A stretch of 64,000 nucleotides of DNA from Lepidodermella squamata (lineage: Eukaryota; Gastrotricha), in contig JBLDXI010000017.1 in NCBI GenBank assembly GCA_047495785.1, forward strand, positions 1,426,001-1,490,000, in the 5' to 3' direction. The translations under genes were made by a program, and so were the position numbers. Below are positions 8,828-15,724 of this stretch, one piece after another (within the stretch, counting starts at the first letter, position 1; every line of letters starts with the position of its first letter). The notes beneath the pieces were generated by a model. That model was not told the DNA's origin. It was given only the letters and a program-made list of their open reading frames with translations, and made no database searches.

Positions 8828-9402
8828 ATCTTCAACTGAATACCCTTCAATTGGACTGTCTAATGTCTTGTGACAAAGTCATTAGTAAACTTGCTGTAAG
8901 AAAGACTATTCCCTGGGACTATTTACCGCAATATCAGAAAATGAGCGAGCGACCGATGGCGCTGATAGTAAATACCGACGCAGCTGGCCAGCCTGGAAGT
9001 CACTGGCTATCAATATACATCCCGCATACGTTGGAACCAGCGTCGCTATTTGACAGCTATGGACAGCGAGGATTTTTCTACAATGAAGCGATTGAAAAAT
9101 TCTTGAACGAGATCAATGGACATGGTTATTACAACTACAATGGGCGAAAATATCAAAGCGAAAACACAGCGGTCTGTGGCTATTACGCTTATTGGAGCTT
9201 GCACTGGCTATCTCGTGGCGCAACGCTGGAAAAACTAGCATCAATGTTGAATCAGCAACACGTTTCGGATACGTTTGTTGTCCAACAAGTGACGAAGCTA
9301 TTTAAAGTGAGCAAAGCTGAAAACATGTCGCGTTATTTTGGCAACTGCAAGGGACATCAGTCATGTCAAGCAATGTGCCGGCAGAAACTGACTTTTCGCT
9401 AA
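8824..9402 (+). CDS. Adenain-like cysteine protease
   Basis: 192 residues. The catalytic order of adenovirus-type and ULP1-related proteases is visible: His in GSHWLSIYI (about 59), Asp in LFDSYGQ (about 77) and Cys in ENTAVCGYYAYW (about 119). In this family the enzyme matures capsid precursors. The ATG overlaps the capsid stop by 4 nt, and the last 40 nt overlap the start of the ATPase gene. Its relation to ubiquitin-like-protein proteases is notable, because the element also encodes three ubiquitin-fold proteins. Confidence 0.92.
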   Translation: MNLQLNTLQLDCLMSCDKVISKLAVRKTIPWDYLPQYQKMSERPMALIVNTDAAGQPGSHWLSIYIPHTLEPASLFDSYGQRGFFYNEAIEKFLNEINGHGYYNYNGRKYQSENTAVCGYYAYWSLHWLSRGATLEKLASMLNQQHVSDTFVVQQVTKLFKVSKAENMSRYFGNCKGHQSCQAMCRQKLTFR

Positions 9403-10055
9403 GCTTGGAGGCGCCGTTTTGTTCACTTGTCATCGGTCCGAGCGGCGCCGGAAAGTCATGGCTTATCAGACAAATGTTGAATGATCCTGAATCTATATCC
9501 CCGCCGCCGAAAGCTATTCTATGGTTCTATGGCGTTGAGACAAAAATGCACGCGGAGGTCAGGGAAGAAGTGGAGAAAAGTCGAGGCATAACGATTGAAT
9601 TTAGAAAAGGCTTGGAAAACCTCAATTTTGACGAATTTGAATCGAGCGCAAATGCAGGCGATCATACGCTGCTCATCATAGACGACTTGTATGATACTGG
9701 AAGAAATGACCCTAAAATTCATCAATTATTCTATCGGTATTCGCATCACATGCAGCTGTCCGTGTTTTTCACGCAACAAGCAATATTCAGCAAAGGAAAA
9801 GTTTCCAAGGAGATGACCTTGAACGCCAAATACTTGTTCATTTTCCGCCATCGGGCAGATCTTACGGCATTTCGCTATCTTGCAATGCAGTTGGAACCGT
9901 TGCGCTGGCGTTTTCTAGTTGAAAGCTTCGAAATAGAAACTAGTAAAGGCGGACATCACTACTTGTTAATCGATCTGAGCCCAAACTGCCCTGAATATAT
10001 GAGATACAGGACTGGCGTAGGGAGCTATCCGGGAGTTGTTTATGTGCCGAAATGA
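9363..10055 (+). CDS. FtsK/HerA-type genome-packaging ATPase
   Basis: 230 residues. Walker A is GPSGAGKS (about 24-31) and Walker B is HTLLIIDDLYD (about 98-108). A sensor-type Gln motif follows (FFTQQAIF). This is the A32-like packaging ATPase common to Polintons, virophages and large DNA viruses; it pumps DNA into capsids. The start lies 40 nt inside the protease gene in another frame. A translation beginning here gives a normal N-terminus leading straight into the first beta strand. Confidence 0.93.
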   Translation: MSSNVPAETDFSLSLEAPFCSLVIGPSGAGKSWLIRQMLNDPESISPPPKAILWFYGVETKMHAEVREEVEKSRGITIEFRKGLENLNFDEFESSANAGDHTLLIIDDLYDTGRNDPKIHQLFYRYSHHMQLSVFFTQQAIFSKGKVSKEMTLNAKYLFIFRHRADLTAFRYLAMQLEPLRWRFLVESFEIETSKGGHHYLLIDLSPNCPEYMRYRTGVGSYPGVVYVPK

Positions 10056-10070
10056 ACCAATAAAAATGTA

Positions 10071-10079
10071 TATATAAAT
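10071..10079 (+). promoter_or_regulatory. TATA-box-like TATATAAAT
   Basis: This sits in the gap after the ATPase gene, about 39 bp before the ATG at 10110, nearly the same spacing as the capsid-gene TATA box. Confidence 0.5.
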
Positions 10080-10109
10080 AAGGAGTTTTTTTTTATCTAA
10101 TGCTTGATC

Positions 10110-10439
10110 ATGCGAAGTATGCGTAAAAAGCTTGACAAGTCACACAGAATTTTAGGTTTCATCAAGGAGATTCTCAGAGCAAAGACTTACGACAGACGTC
10201 GGCAACTCTTATCAATAGCCCCGGATAGCGTGATAAAATTAATTTGCGAGATTTGTCTCAACCTCGCCAATAAAAACCTGCCGATACCGCCAAACCAGGC
10301 GAGGAAATTGCGTAAATTTAGAAAATCAATCGAGAAATTGAGCAAAACCGATACGACAGTCAACGGTAATCGGGAATATATTGTTCAAAAAGGCGGTGCA
10401 GCGTTTGTAGTGCCTCTACTGACAGCCGCAGCTGGTTAG
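10110..10439 (+). CDS. Small conserved Polinton protein with C-terminal QKGG motif
   Basis: 109 residues from the first ATG. Basic, helical protein: RSMRKKLDKSHRILGF, a Leu/Ile-rich centre, LRKFRKSIEKLSK, and the end IVQKGGAAFVVPLL. The pattern of a Leu-Arg-rich helix and a Q-x-GG stretch near the C-terminus recurs beside the ATPase in many Polintons and related viruses. Function is not established. A basic DNA-associated or capsid-internal role is likely. Confidence 0.7.
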   Translation: MRSMRKKLDKSHRILGFIKEILRAKTYDRRRQLLSIAPDSVIKLICEICLNLANKNLPIPPNQARKLRKFRKSIEKLSKTDTTVNGNREYIVQKGGAAFVVPLLTAAAG

Positions 10440-10527
10440 TGTTTTTTCTTTATGACCACTAGTTTCCAAGCGCAAATTTAGGTTTGTTGCCCACCGTTGT
10501 TGAATCCATCATCAAAGCAGCGCGCAA

Positions 10528-11484
10528 ATGATCAAATCAACCTCATCAACATCAGGTCAGTACGCTAAGCGGTACAGTTTGGTGCCTGGGACACTAGTTG
10601 ATGGATCGAAATCAACCGTTGAAACGGAAAGCAAGCGGATAATTAAGGAGGCTTCTGAACCGACACAGAAAGGACAACTTAAGCGTAACGCAATGCAAAT
10701 GTTAAATGCGTTATCGGACAGTAATGAAGATGACGCGCGCGAAAAGTTGTATAAATTTAACTCGGCTTTTCGCGACTTCAAGCGAGCAGTAAGAGAGTTG
10801 AAAATTGCTGAATCGACCAAACCTGAGGAAGATGAGGACGAGGAGGAAGATGAAGATGAGGAAGTGGAAGCAGAAGAAAATCAGGTCCCAAGTCCTAAGG
10901 AATCCTCAACACCTATTTTGCGGAGGGCAACAAAGCTTAGTTTCATCAAAACAAGTCCGAAACCGGAACAGTTGAACGGAAACGGCGATGGAAATGAAGA
11001 TGAAATTCCAGTTAAAATTCCTAGAGTAGAAAATGAGAATAAGAAAATTGTACTAGAGAAACTCGCGGATCAGACAATTATTGATCAATTCCCAACAGAA
11101 CAACGTCGAAAAGAAGTAGCTAGGATTTTGAACCATTTGAGGGGACAAGACAAACCAAAAAATGTATTCATTACGGACGACAATGCTAAAATTGTGCTTA
11201 TGAACAACACTGGAACCTTGTCAGATTCCTGGGACTTGGTCGATTTTCTGGACAAAGCCACAAACAAGAAGATGAATATGAGCGAAACAACAAAAGGAAG
11301 AATCCGTAATTTTGTACGAGTTGGACAGCTGAACGCGACTAATCCGTTAGTTTCCGCATCTCCTCGTGACATCCGAAGCCGCAATGATACAAAGCAAAAG
11401 AAGAATAAGGCTCCTCATCCAACAAACAGTCAACCCGGCCAACAGAAGGGAGGTAAATGGTTAGCATGGACTCCTAAAATTTGA
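10528..11484 (+). CDS. Maverick accessory structural-type protein with acidic linker
   Basis: 318 residues. The N-terminal helical part (to about 100) is followed by an acidic run (EEDEDEEEDEDEEVEAEE, about 98-115). A folded segment at about 210-260 has VFITDDNAKIVLMNNTG and WDLVDFLDKATNK. The end is Gly/Lys-rich (QQKGGKWLAWTPKI). Position between the QKGG protein and the end of the plus block, and the layout, match a recurrent Polinton protein of unknown function. The last 11 nt overlap the convergent phosphoesterase gene tail to tail. Confidence 0.65.
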   Translation: MIKSTSSTSGQYAKRYSLVPGTLVDGSKSTVETESKRIIKEASEPTQKGQLKRNAMQMLNALSDSNEDDAREKLYKFNSAFRDFKRAVRELKIAESTKPEEDEDEEEDEDEEVEAEENQVPSPKESSTPILRRATKLSFIKTSPKPEQLNGNGDGNEDEIPVKIPRVENENKKIVLEKLADQTIIDQFPTEQRRKEVARILNHLRGQDKPKNVFITDDNAKIVLMNNTGTLSDSWDLVDFLDKATNKKMNMSETTKGRIRNFVRVGQLNATNPLVSASPRDIRSRNDTKQKKNKAPHPTNSQPGQQKGGKWLAWTPKI

Positions 11485-12395
11485 AATCGATCAAAATCGG
11501 ACTAAACTTCAGCTTGTTCTGACTGTCACACATGCTAGCGTTGATGAACTGTGTGGTTTCCGATCCCGTTTCTCCGTGACCTAAATAAAGAGACCTGAAC
11601 AGGAAATAATTAGCCTTTTCGAAATATTTACTATCGTGGCAATGTCCAAAAACATGAACTTTTGGTTTGACTCGGGACAGAACGTGATTAGTCAGGGCCA
11701 GGCATCCCATTCGATCTCCAGCAAGAGTTTTGTCCAGGATTCCCAACGGAGGGCAATGTGTTACCAGTACATCGGTGTCGGCTGGAATCATGCGCCATTG
11801 TTCATCAATATCATTGCCGCGATTTCGCGTGAACGCTGAATGCCAGCTTTCCACGGTTGGAGTCCTACGGCACTGATCTCAGTTTCAGGGTTAAGTTTGT
11901 ATGAATGTGTTTCTTACCATGGAGAACCGTAAATCTTCACATCGTCAACCGTAATCGAGTTGTCTTGAAGATAAGTGCAGTTTTTGAAATCATATTGCCG
12001 ATCTTGAAGACAACGATCGTGGTTTCCAGCAATCGCGATAATTGCTCGAAAGGATGCCTTGATTTCGGACAATTGGGCATCAAAAGCTTTCATTTCTTGC
12101 ACGGTTCCAAATTTAGAAATATCACCAGCATGAACCAAAACATCAGCAGTCGCAGCAGCTCGTACCAACGGCAAAAAGTTCGCGTTGTGTGAGTCCGACA
12201 TGCACAGTAGGCGAAGAGACTTAGCCCCATCGAATATGAGGCGTGGCTTTTCCAGCTGGACAAAAGGCTAAAACGCGTGTTATTATTATTACGATTTGAC
12301 ATTTTTCTGTGATAAAAGATCCAACTTACTTCAAATGATTTCACTATTCCCCACGCAAAATTTGGATGCATTGGCGACGTAAAGCTAATCTTCAT
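11474..12395 (-). CDS. MPPED-type metallophosphoesterase, Maverick cargo
   Basis: Exons 12395..12330, 12267..11918, 11864..11632 and 11580..11474 give 251 residues. All five metallophosphoesterase blocks are present: SDSHN, HAGDI, AGNHD, VTHCPPLG and VFGHCHDS. The YLQDNSITVDDVKIYGSPW stretch and the final QFINASMC mark it as the MPPED1/MPPED2 (239FB) family of metal-dependent phosphodiesterases. The last intron splits the GHCHDS codon and removes 51 bp that would otherwise insert an unrelated segment. Human family members hydrolyse cyclic nucleotides weakly in vitro. Whether this one acts on cyclic nucleotides, possibly as a signalling antagonist, is a guess. It is intact and inside the element. 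Confidence 0.88.
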
Positions 12396-12456
12396 TGCAT
12401 AAAATAGCCTAAAATAGATTGGTACAAGAAAGCATTAATTGCATCTTTTTAATTGG

Positions 12457-13554
12457 TCAAAAATCTGCATCGACAGAAAAAGTGCGATCGCCAGAAGTTT
12501 TCGCGCTCATCACGCCCATCTTCTGATACTCGCCGACTCGTTTCTCGAAAAAGTTGGATTTTCCCTCGAGCGAAATGTTTTCCATAAAGTCAAAGGGATT
12601 CAAAGTATTGAAAACCATCGGACATCCAAGCTCGCCAAGAAGACGGTCAGCAACAAACTCAATATACTGTTTCATCAGAGTACAATTAATACCAATTAGA
12701 GCACAAGGTAAAGCATCTACAAGGAATTCTTGTTCAATTAGGACAGCCTCGCGAATTATATTAGTGATACGCTCGGCACTAGGTCGATTCATCAAATGAC
12801 GGAACATTAGACAGGCAAAGTCGGTGTGTAAACCCTAGGTTCGGAGACAATTGAGAACGTAGAATCGAGAGTGAATAAATCAACATACCTCGTCGCGGCT
12901 AATGAGTTCGTTACTGAAAGTCAAACCCGGCATAAGCCCGCGCTTCTTTAGCCAGAATATGGAAGCGAATGAACCGCTGAAGAAGACGCCTTCGACAGCG
13001 GCGAAGGCGACAATTCGTTCTCCAAAAGTAGACGACTTATCCCCTATCCATTGCAGAGCCCAGTCAGCCTTTTTCCTTACACATGGCAATGTCTCGATAG
13101 CATTGAAAAGTAAATCCCTGAAGAAGTGAAAATTTAAAAAGCGAAAACCAAGACAGACTACGAACCGTTCCGAAGGATCTCTGATATAAGTGTCAATTAG
13201 AAGGCTATACATTTCAGAATGTATATTTTCTATAGCAATTTGAAAACCATAGAAACATCTCGCCTCAGGAATCTGAACCTCTTGAGCGAATCTTCCCACG
13301 AGGTTCTCATTCACTATTCCATCACTTGCAGCAAAAAATGCGAGGACGCGTGAGATGAAATAGCGTTCGTCAGGCTTCAACTTCTCCCAGTCAGTCCGAT
13401 CATCAGATAAATCAACCTCCTCAGTGGTCCAAAAAGACGCCACTGCCTTTTTGTACATCTCCCAAATAGCGGGGTAGCGAATAGGTAGAATAACGAAACG
13501 TCGAGAGTTATTTCGGAGCAGGGGCTCGTCAACAAAGATGGGGACACTCATCAT
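12457..13554 (-). CDS. Ribonucleotide reductase class I small subunit (R2), Maverick cargo
   Basis: Exons 13554..13166, 13117..12889 and 12834..12457 give 331 residues. The diiron ligands are all visible: Asp in [10 protein letters not shown], Glu and His in ENIHSEMY, Glu in [10 protein letters not shown], and Glu/His in RDEGLH, split by the second intron. The radical tyrosine sits in SEMYSLL. The C-terminal FSVDADF is the peptide that docks R2 on the large subunit. The long N-terminal extension of many cellular R2 proteins is absent. Sequence is highly conserved, so capture from a host or virus was fairly recent or selection is strong. R2 would raise dNTP pools together with host R1, useful for a replicating DNA element in non-dividing cells. 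Confidence 0.95.
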
Positions 13555-13628
13555 TGATTATGCTAACTGCTCTAAAGTTTGAGAAAATCCAAGTTATCAG
13601 TCAACTGCAGTTTTCATTCAAAACGCCT

Positions 13629-13985
13629 TCAAATCACTCCGATAAAAAACTCCAAACGCGATTTATCGAGACTAAGCTGTCTGAGATACGGGTGGGAAAA
13701 ACGAAGTGACTTGGACAGGCAATATTTACCGTTACTCAATACCAATCTCCCAGGAATGGAGGGCTTACCAGGCATAAATCCGGGCCAGTCAAACCAAAGC
13801 CAATTCAAGAACTCGCCGACTGTTTCCGCCCGGCTGTTGATTGGCCAATGTACTCTCTCGCCGCTCACCAATATCAAACCTATTCGCAGTTGTCGCGATT
13901 TGTATGTATCGCTCAATACATCGAAAGGTTGCAGCGTTTCATTGCTGCCGCGGCTGCTAGCGAGAGAAGGTGGTGGCGCGTTCAT
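13629..13985 (-). CDS. UBL3-type ubiquitin-fold protein A, Maverick cargo
   Basis: 118 residues, single exon. After a Ser/Pro-rich leader the ubiquitin-like part begins LRIGLILVSGERVHWPI (compare UBL3 LRLILVSGKTKEF). It continues with the helix and WFDWPG, and ends in a last strand, SRLEFFIGVI. No C-terminal di-glycine for conjugation and no CAAX box for prenylation are present, unlike cellular ubiquitin or UBL3. It lies 74 bp upstream of the R2 start. It is the first of three such genes in a row. Confidence 0.68.
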   Translation of the reverse strand: MNAPPPSLASSRGSNETLQPFDVLSDTYKSRQLRIGLILVSGERVHWPINSRAETVGEFLNWLWFDWPGFMPGKPSIPGRLVLSNGKYCLSKSLRFSHPYLRQLSLDKSRLEFFIGVI

Positions 13986-14053
13986 TAAATAATGGTTACT
14001 CTAAAATCACTAATTTTTGAAAGAAACCCAAACATTCAGGCATATTTTATAGT

Positions 14054-14306
14054 TTAGGATTTAGGATAGAAACAAATTGCAGTTTCCCTCTCAGATAGAC
14101 GATAAATAATAGCGTCGGTTGAACCCGAAGTGAAAACGCAGGCTTTGCATGTGCTGTTGCGGATGAACATTATCTAGAAAATAGAAACGTAAGGCGTGAT
14201 CATTTCGTCGAAACTAACTCACGCGTAGGTTCCCGACTTCTCTGATTAATAGTTTTGGCTTGAGACCCTTTGGCAATCTGAGTTTCAATCTCCACTTTTG
14301 AGGCAT
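14054..14306 (-). CDS. Unidentified 67-aa Maverick protein
   Basis: Two exons, 14306..14223 and 14173..14054, are joined over a 49-bp GTGAGT-CTAG intron. The product starts MPQKWRLKLRLPKGLKPKLL and ends CKACVFTSGSTDAIIYRL plus a short tail. I recognise no family. A rival reading joins the same DNA, in another frame, to the end of UBL protein B through an extra intron; the ATG-initiated reading is simpler. Treat as tentative. Confidence 0.4.
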
Positions 14307-14359
14307 TATTTTTTTTATCGTCCTAATAAATGATCTAAGATGTAAAACAACTCAGAAAA

Positions 14360-14738
14360 TTATACCAGCCAATTATATTTGTTCAAAGATTCCTTGACTT
14401 GGATAAAATCAATGCAATCCAGTTCGACTGCTCCTGAATCCCAATATCCTGCAAGAATCCCCTATACAAGTTTTTTTTTCATGAGAATTTCGCCCTTGGC
14501 AAGAAAACTTACTTATAGGAGCAAAATTGCGCTTCAACGGTAAGCCCTTGTGGAGCAGGCGAAGGTTCATGATATGCGGCTTCAATCCCCAGCTTTCAGG
14601 CCATTCGTGGTACAATTGGTAGATAATGTCCTGTACCGTATAGGATTCGGAACAGTGCATTATGATCTGGTCTCCGTTCCGCCAATTGAGCTTGACCACA
14701 AATCCAGTATTAGGTGATCCGCTCGCTGAAACTTTCAT
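14360..14738 (-). CDS. UBL3-type ubiquitin-fold protein B, Maverick cargo
   Basis: Exons 14738..14513 and 14448..14360 give 104 residues. The core reads GFVVKLNWRNGDQIIMH, a helix to HEWPESWG, then MNLRLLHKGLPL. This is the beta-hairpin, helix, WP..W and LRL...G pattern of UBL3/MUB (PF13881 type). The second exon supplies the final strand DCIDFIQV. An earlier acceptor (TATAG) would give a shorter, poorer ending, so I prefer the later TTGCAG. No di-glycine or CAAX end. Confidence 0.7.
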
Positions 14739-14789
14739 TCTTCAATTTCTAAAAATAACAAAAGGAAAGAACGATTAATTAACAGCATT

Positions 14790-15153
14790 TTACTTGCGGA
14801 GACGGTCAGGACGAAAATCAGATTGAAGCTTTACTAAATAAGTACATATTTTCATTGTTGGACTTGGAATACGACGACTCAATCCTGGAAATTAGAGAAT
14901 GTTAGCAAAGCAAGGCTATAGGTTTCATCCAGTTTTTGATCAACTAACCTTTCATCAGTACCGTTTTCCGAACAGGCCGACCTTTGCATTGTAGTCGCAA
15001 TTGCTGAAAACCAGGCTTTGGCCCCCAATTTGACGGCCACGCGGCCTTCATCTCTTTGACGCAATCAGTAATTGTCGCAGATTCATCAAAAGATGAGCAA
15101 AAGGATGATCCGTCCGCTAGTACAATCCGACAAACGTAATCGGCCTTTATCAT
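14790..15153 (-). CDS. UBL3-type ubiquitin-fold protein C, Maverick cargo
   Basis: Exons 15153..14949 and 14884..14790 give 99 residues. The ubiquitin-like fold starts YVCRIVLADGSSFCSSF, runs through a helix to AAWPSNWGPKPG, then LRLQCKGRPVRKTVL, and ends with the strand MKICTYLVKLQ in the second exon. It is as different from copies A and B as they are from each other, so the three diverged long ago or were acquired separately. It ends DRLRK, again without a conjugation or lipidation signal. Confidence 0.72.
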
Positions 15154-15241
15154 CTTAAGAAACCTAAACTAAAAATTGAAAAAAACGATAATTTAATATG
15201 CACATTTAATATTTACAATTGTACATCAACTTTTGCGGTAT

Positions 15242-15724
15242 TCAGGGAAAATTCGCATCGGAATTTGGAGAGGGCAAAAAGGTACATTTACAGTTCAACT
15301 TGACCTTCTTAGGTATCTCCGGTCTCTTGTCACATTGAGCCTGGTGTAGCAAAACGGTGGAAAACTCCAGTTTAGCTGAACAGCCGTACTTTTCAAAAGC
15401 GCAAGTGAATATTAGGCGTGAGATCAATCGTTCAACAACTGCAGGACCTGGAACAAGATCGATGCACATGAAGTCAGCTCGGCATATCGGACATGAAGCT
15501 GGCGTGAAAATGTTGACTCGGTATTGTCCACGACAACATCGATCCCCCCATCGACAAATGCAAAGCTCACAAAACACGTGCTGACAGCCGACTATGTAGA
15601 CTGGAGAGTTCATCACTCCAAGACAAATGCTGCAGGTAATTTCCTTTTCGATGAATTCGAACTGAGTTTTGAAATCAGGTGCAACTTGTTCGGGCGGAAC
15701 GCTGGCTGAATTTTTTTCTAACAT
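15242..15724 (-). CDS. RING-finger (candidate E3 ubiquitin ligase) protein, Maverick cargo
   Basis: 160 residues, single exon. A C3HC4 RING at about residues 33-83 reads CSICLGVM, then CQHVFCELCICRW, then CPICRADF. A Cys/His-rich segment follows (FTCAFEKYGCSAKLEF then HQAQC), as after the RING of TRAF-like and SIAH-like ligases. The start codon follows the polymerase stop with no spacer (TAGATG), preceded by a pyrimidine-rich TTCTTCCTTAG that looks like a splice acceptor. Next door are the three ubiquitin-fold genes. Ligase activity is inferred. Confidence 0.85.
   Translation of the reverse strand: MLEKNSASVPPEQVAPDFKTQFEFIEKEITCSICLGVMNSPVYIVGCQHVFCELCICRWGDRCCRGQYRVNIFTPASCPICRADFMCIDLVPGPAVVERLISRLIFTCAFEKYGCSAKLEFSTVLLHQAQCDKRPEIPKKVKLNCKCTFLPSPNSDANFP

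Noticed and set aside
14091-14366. An extension of ubiquitin-fold protein B through two more introns to 14091
   Set aside because: It needs an extra intron to bypass a stop, and competes with a simpler ATG-initiated small gene in another frame over the same DNA. Not excluded without RNA data.
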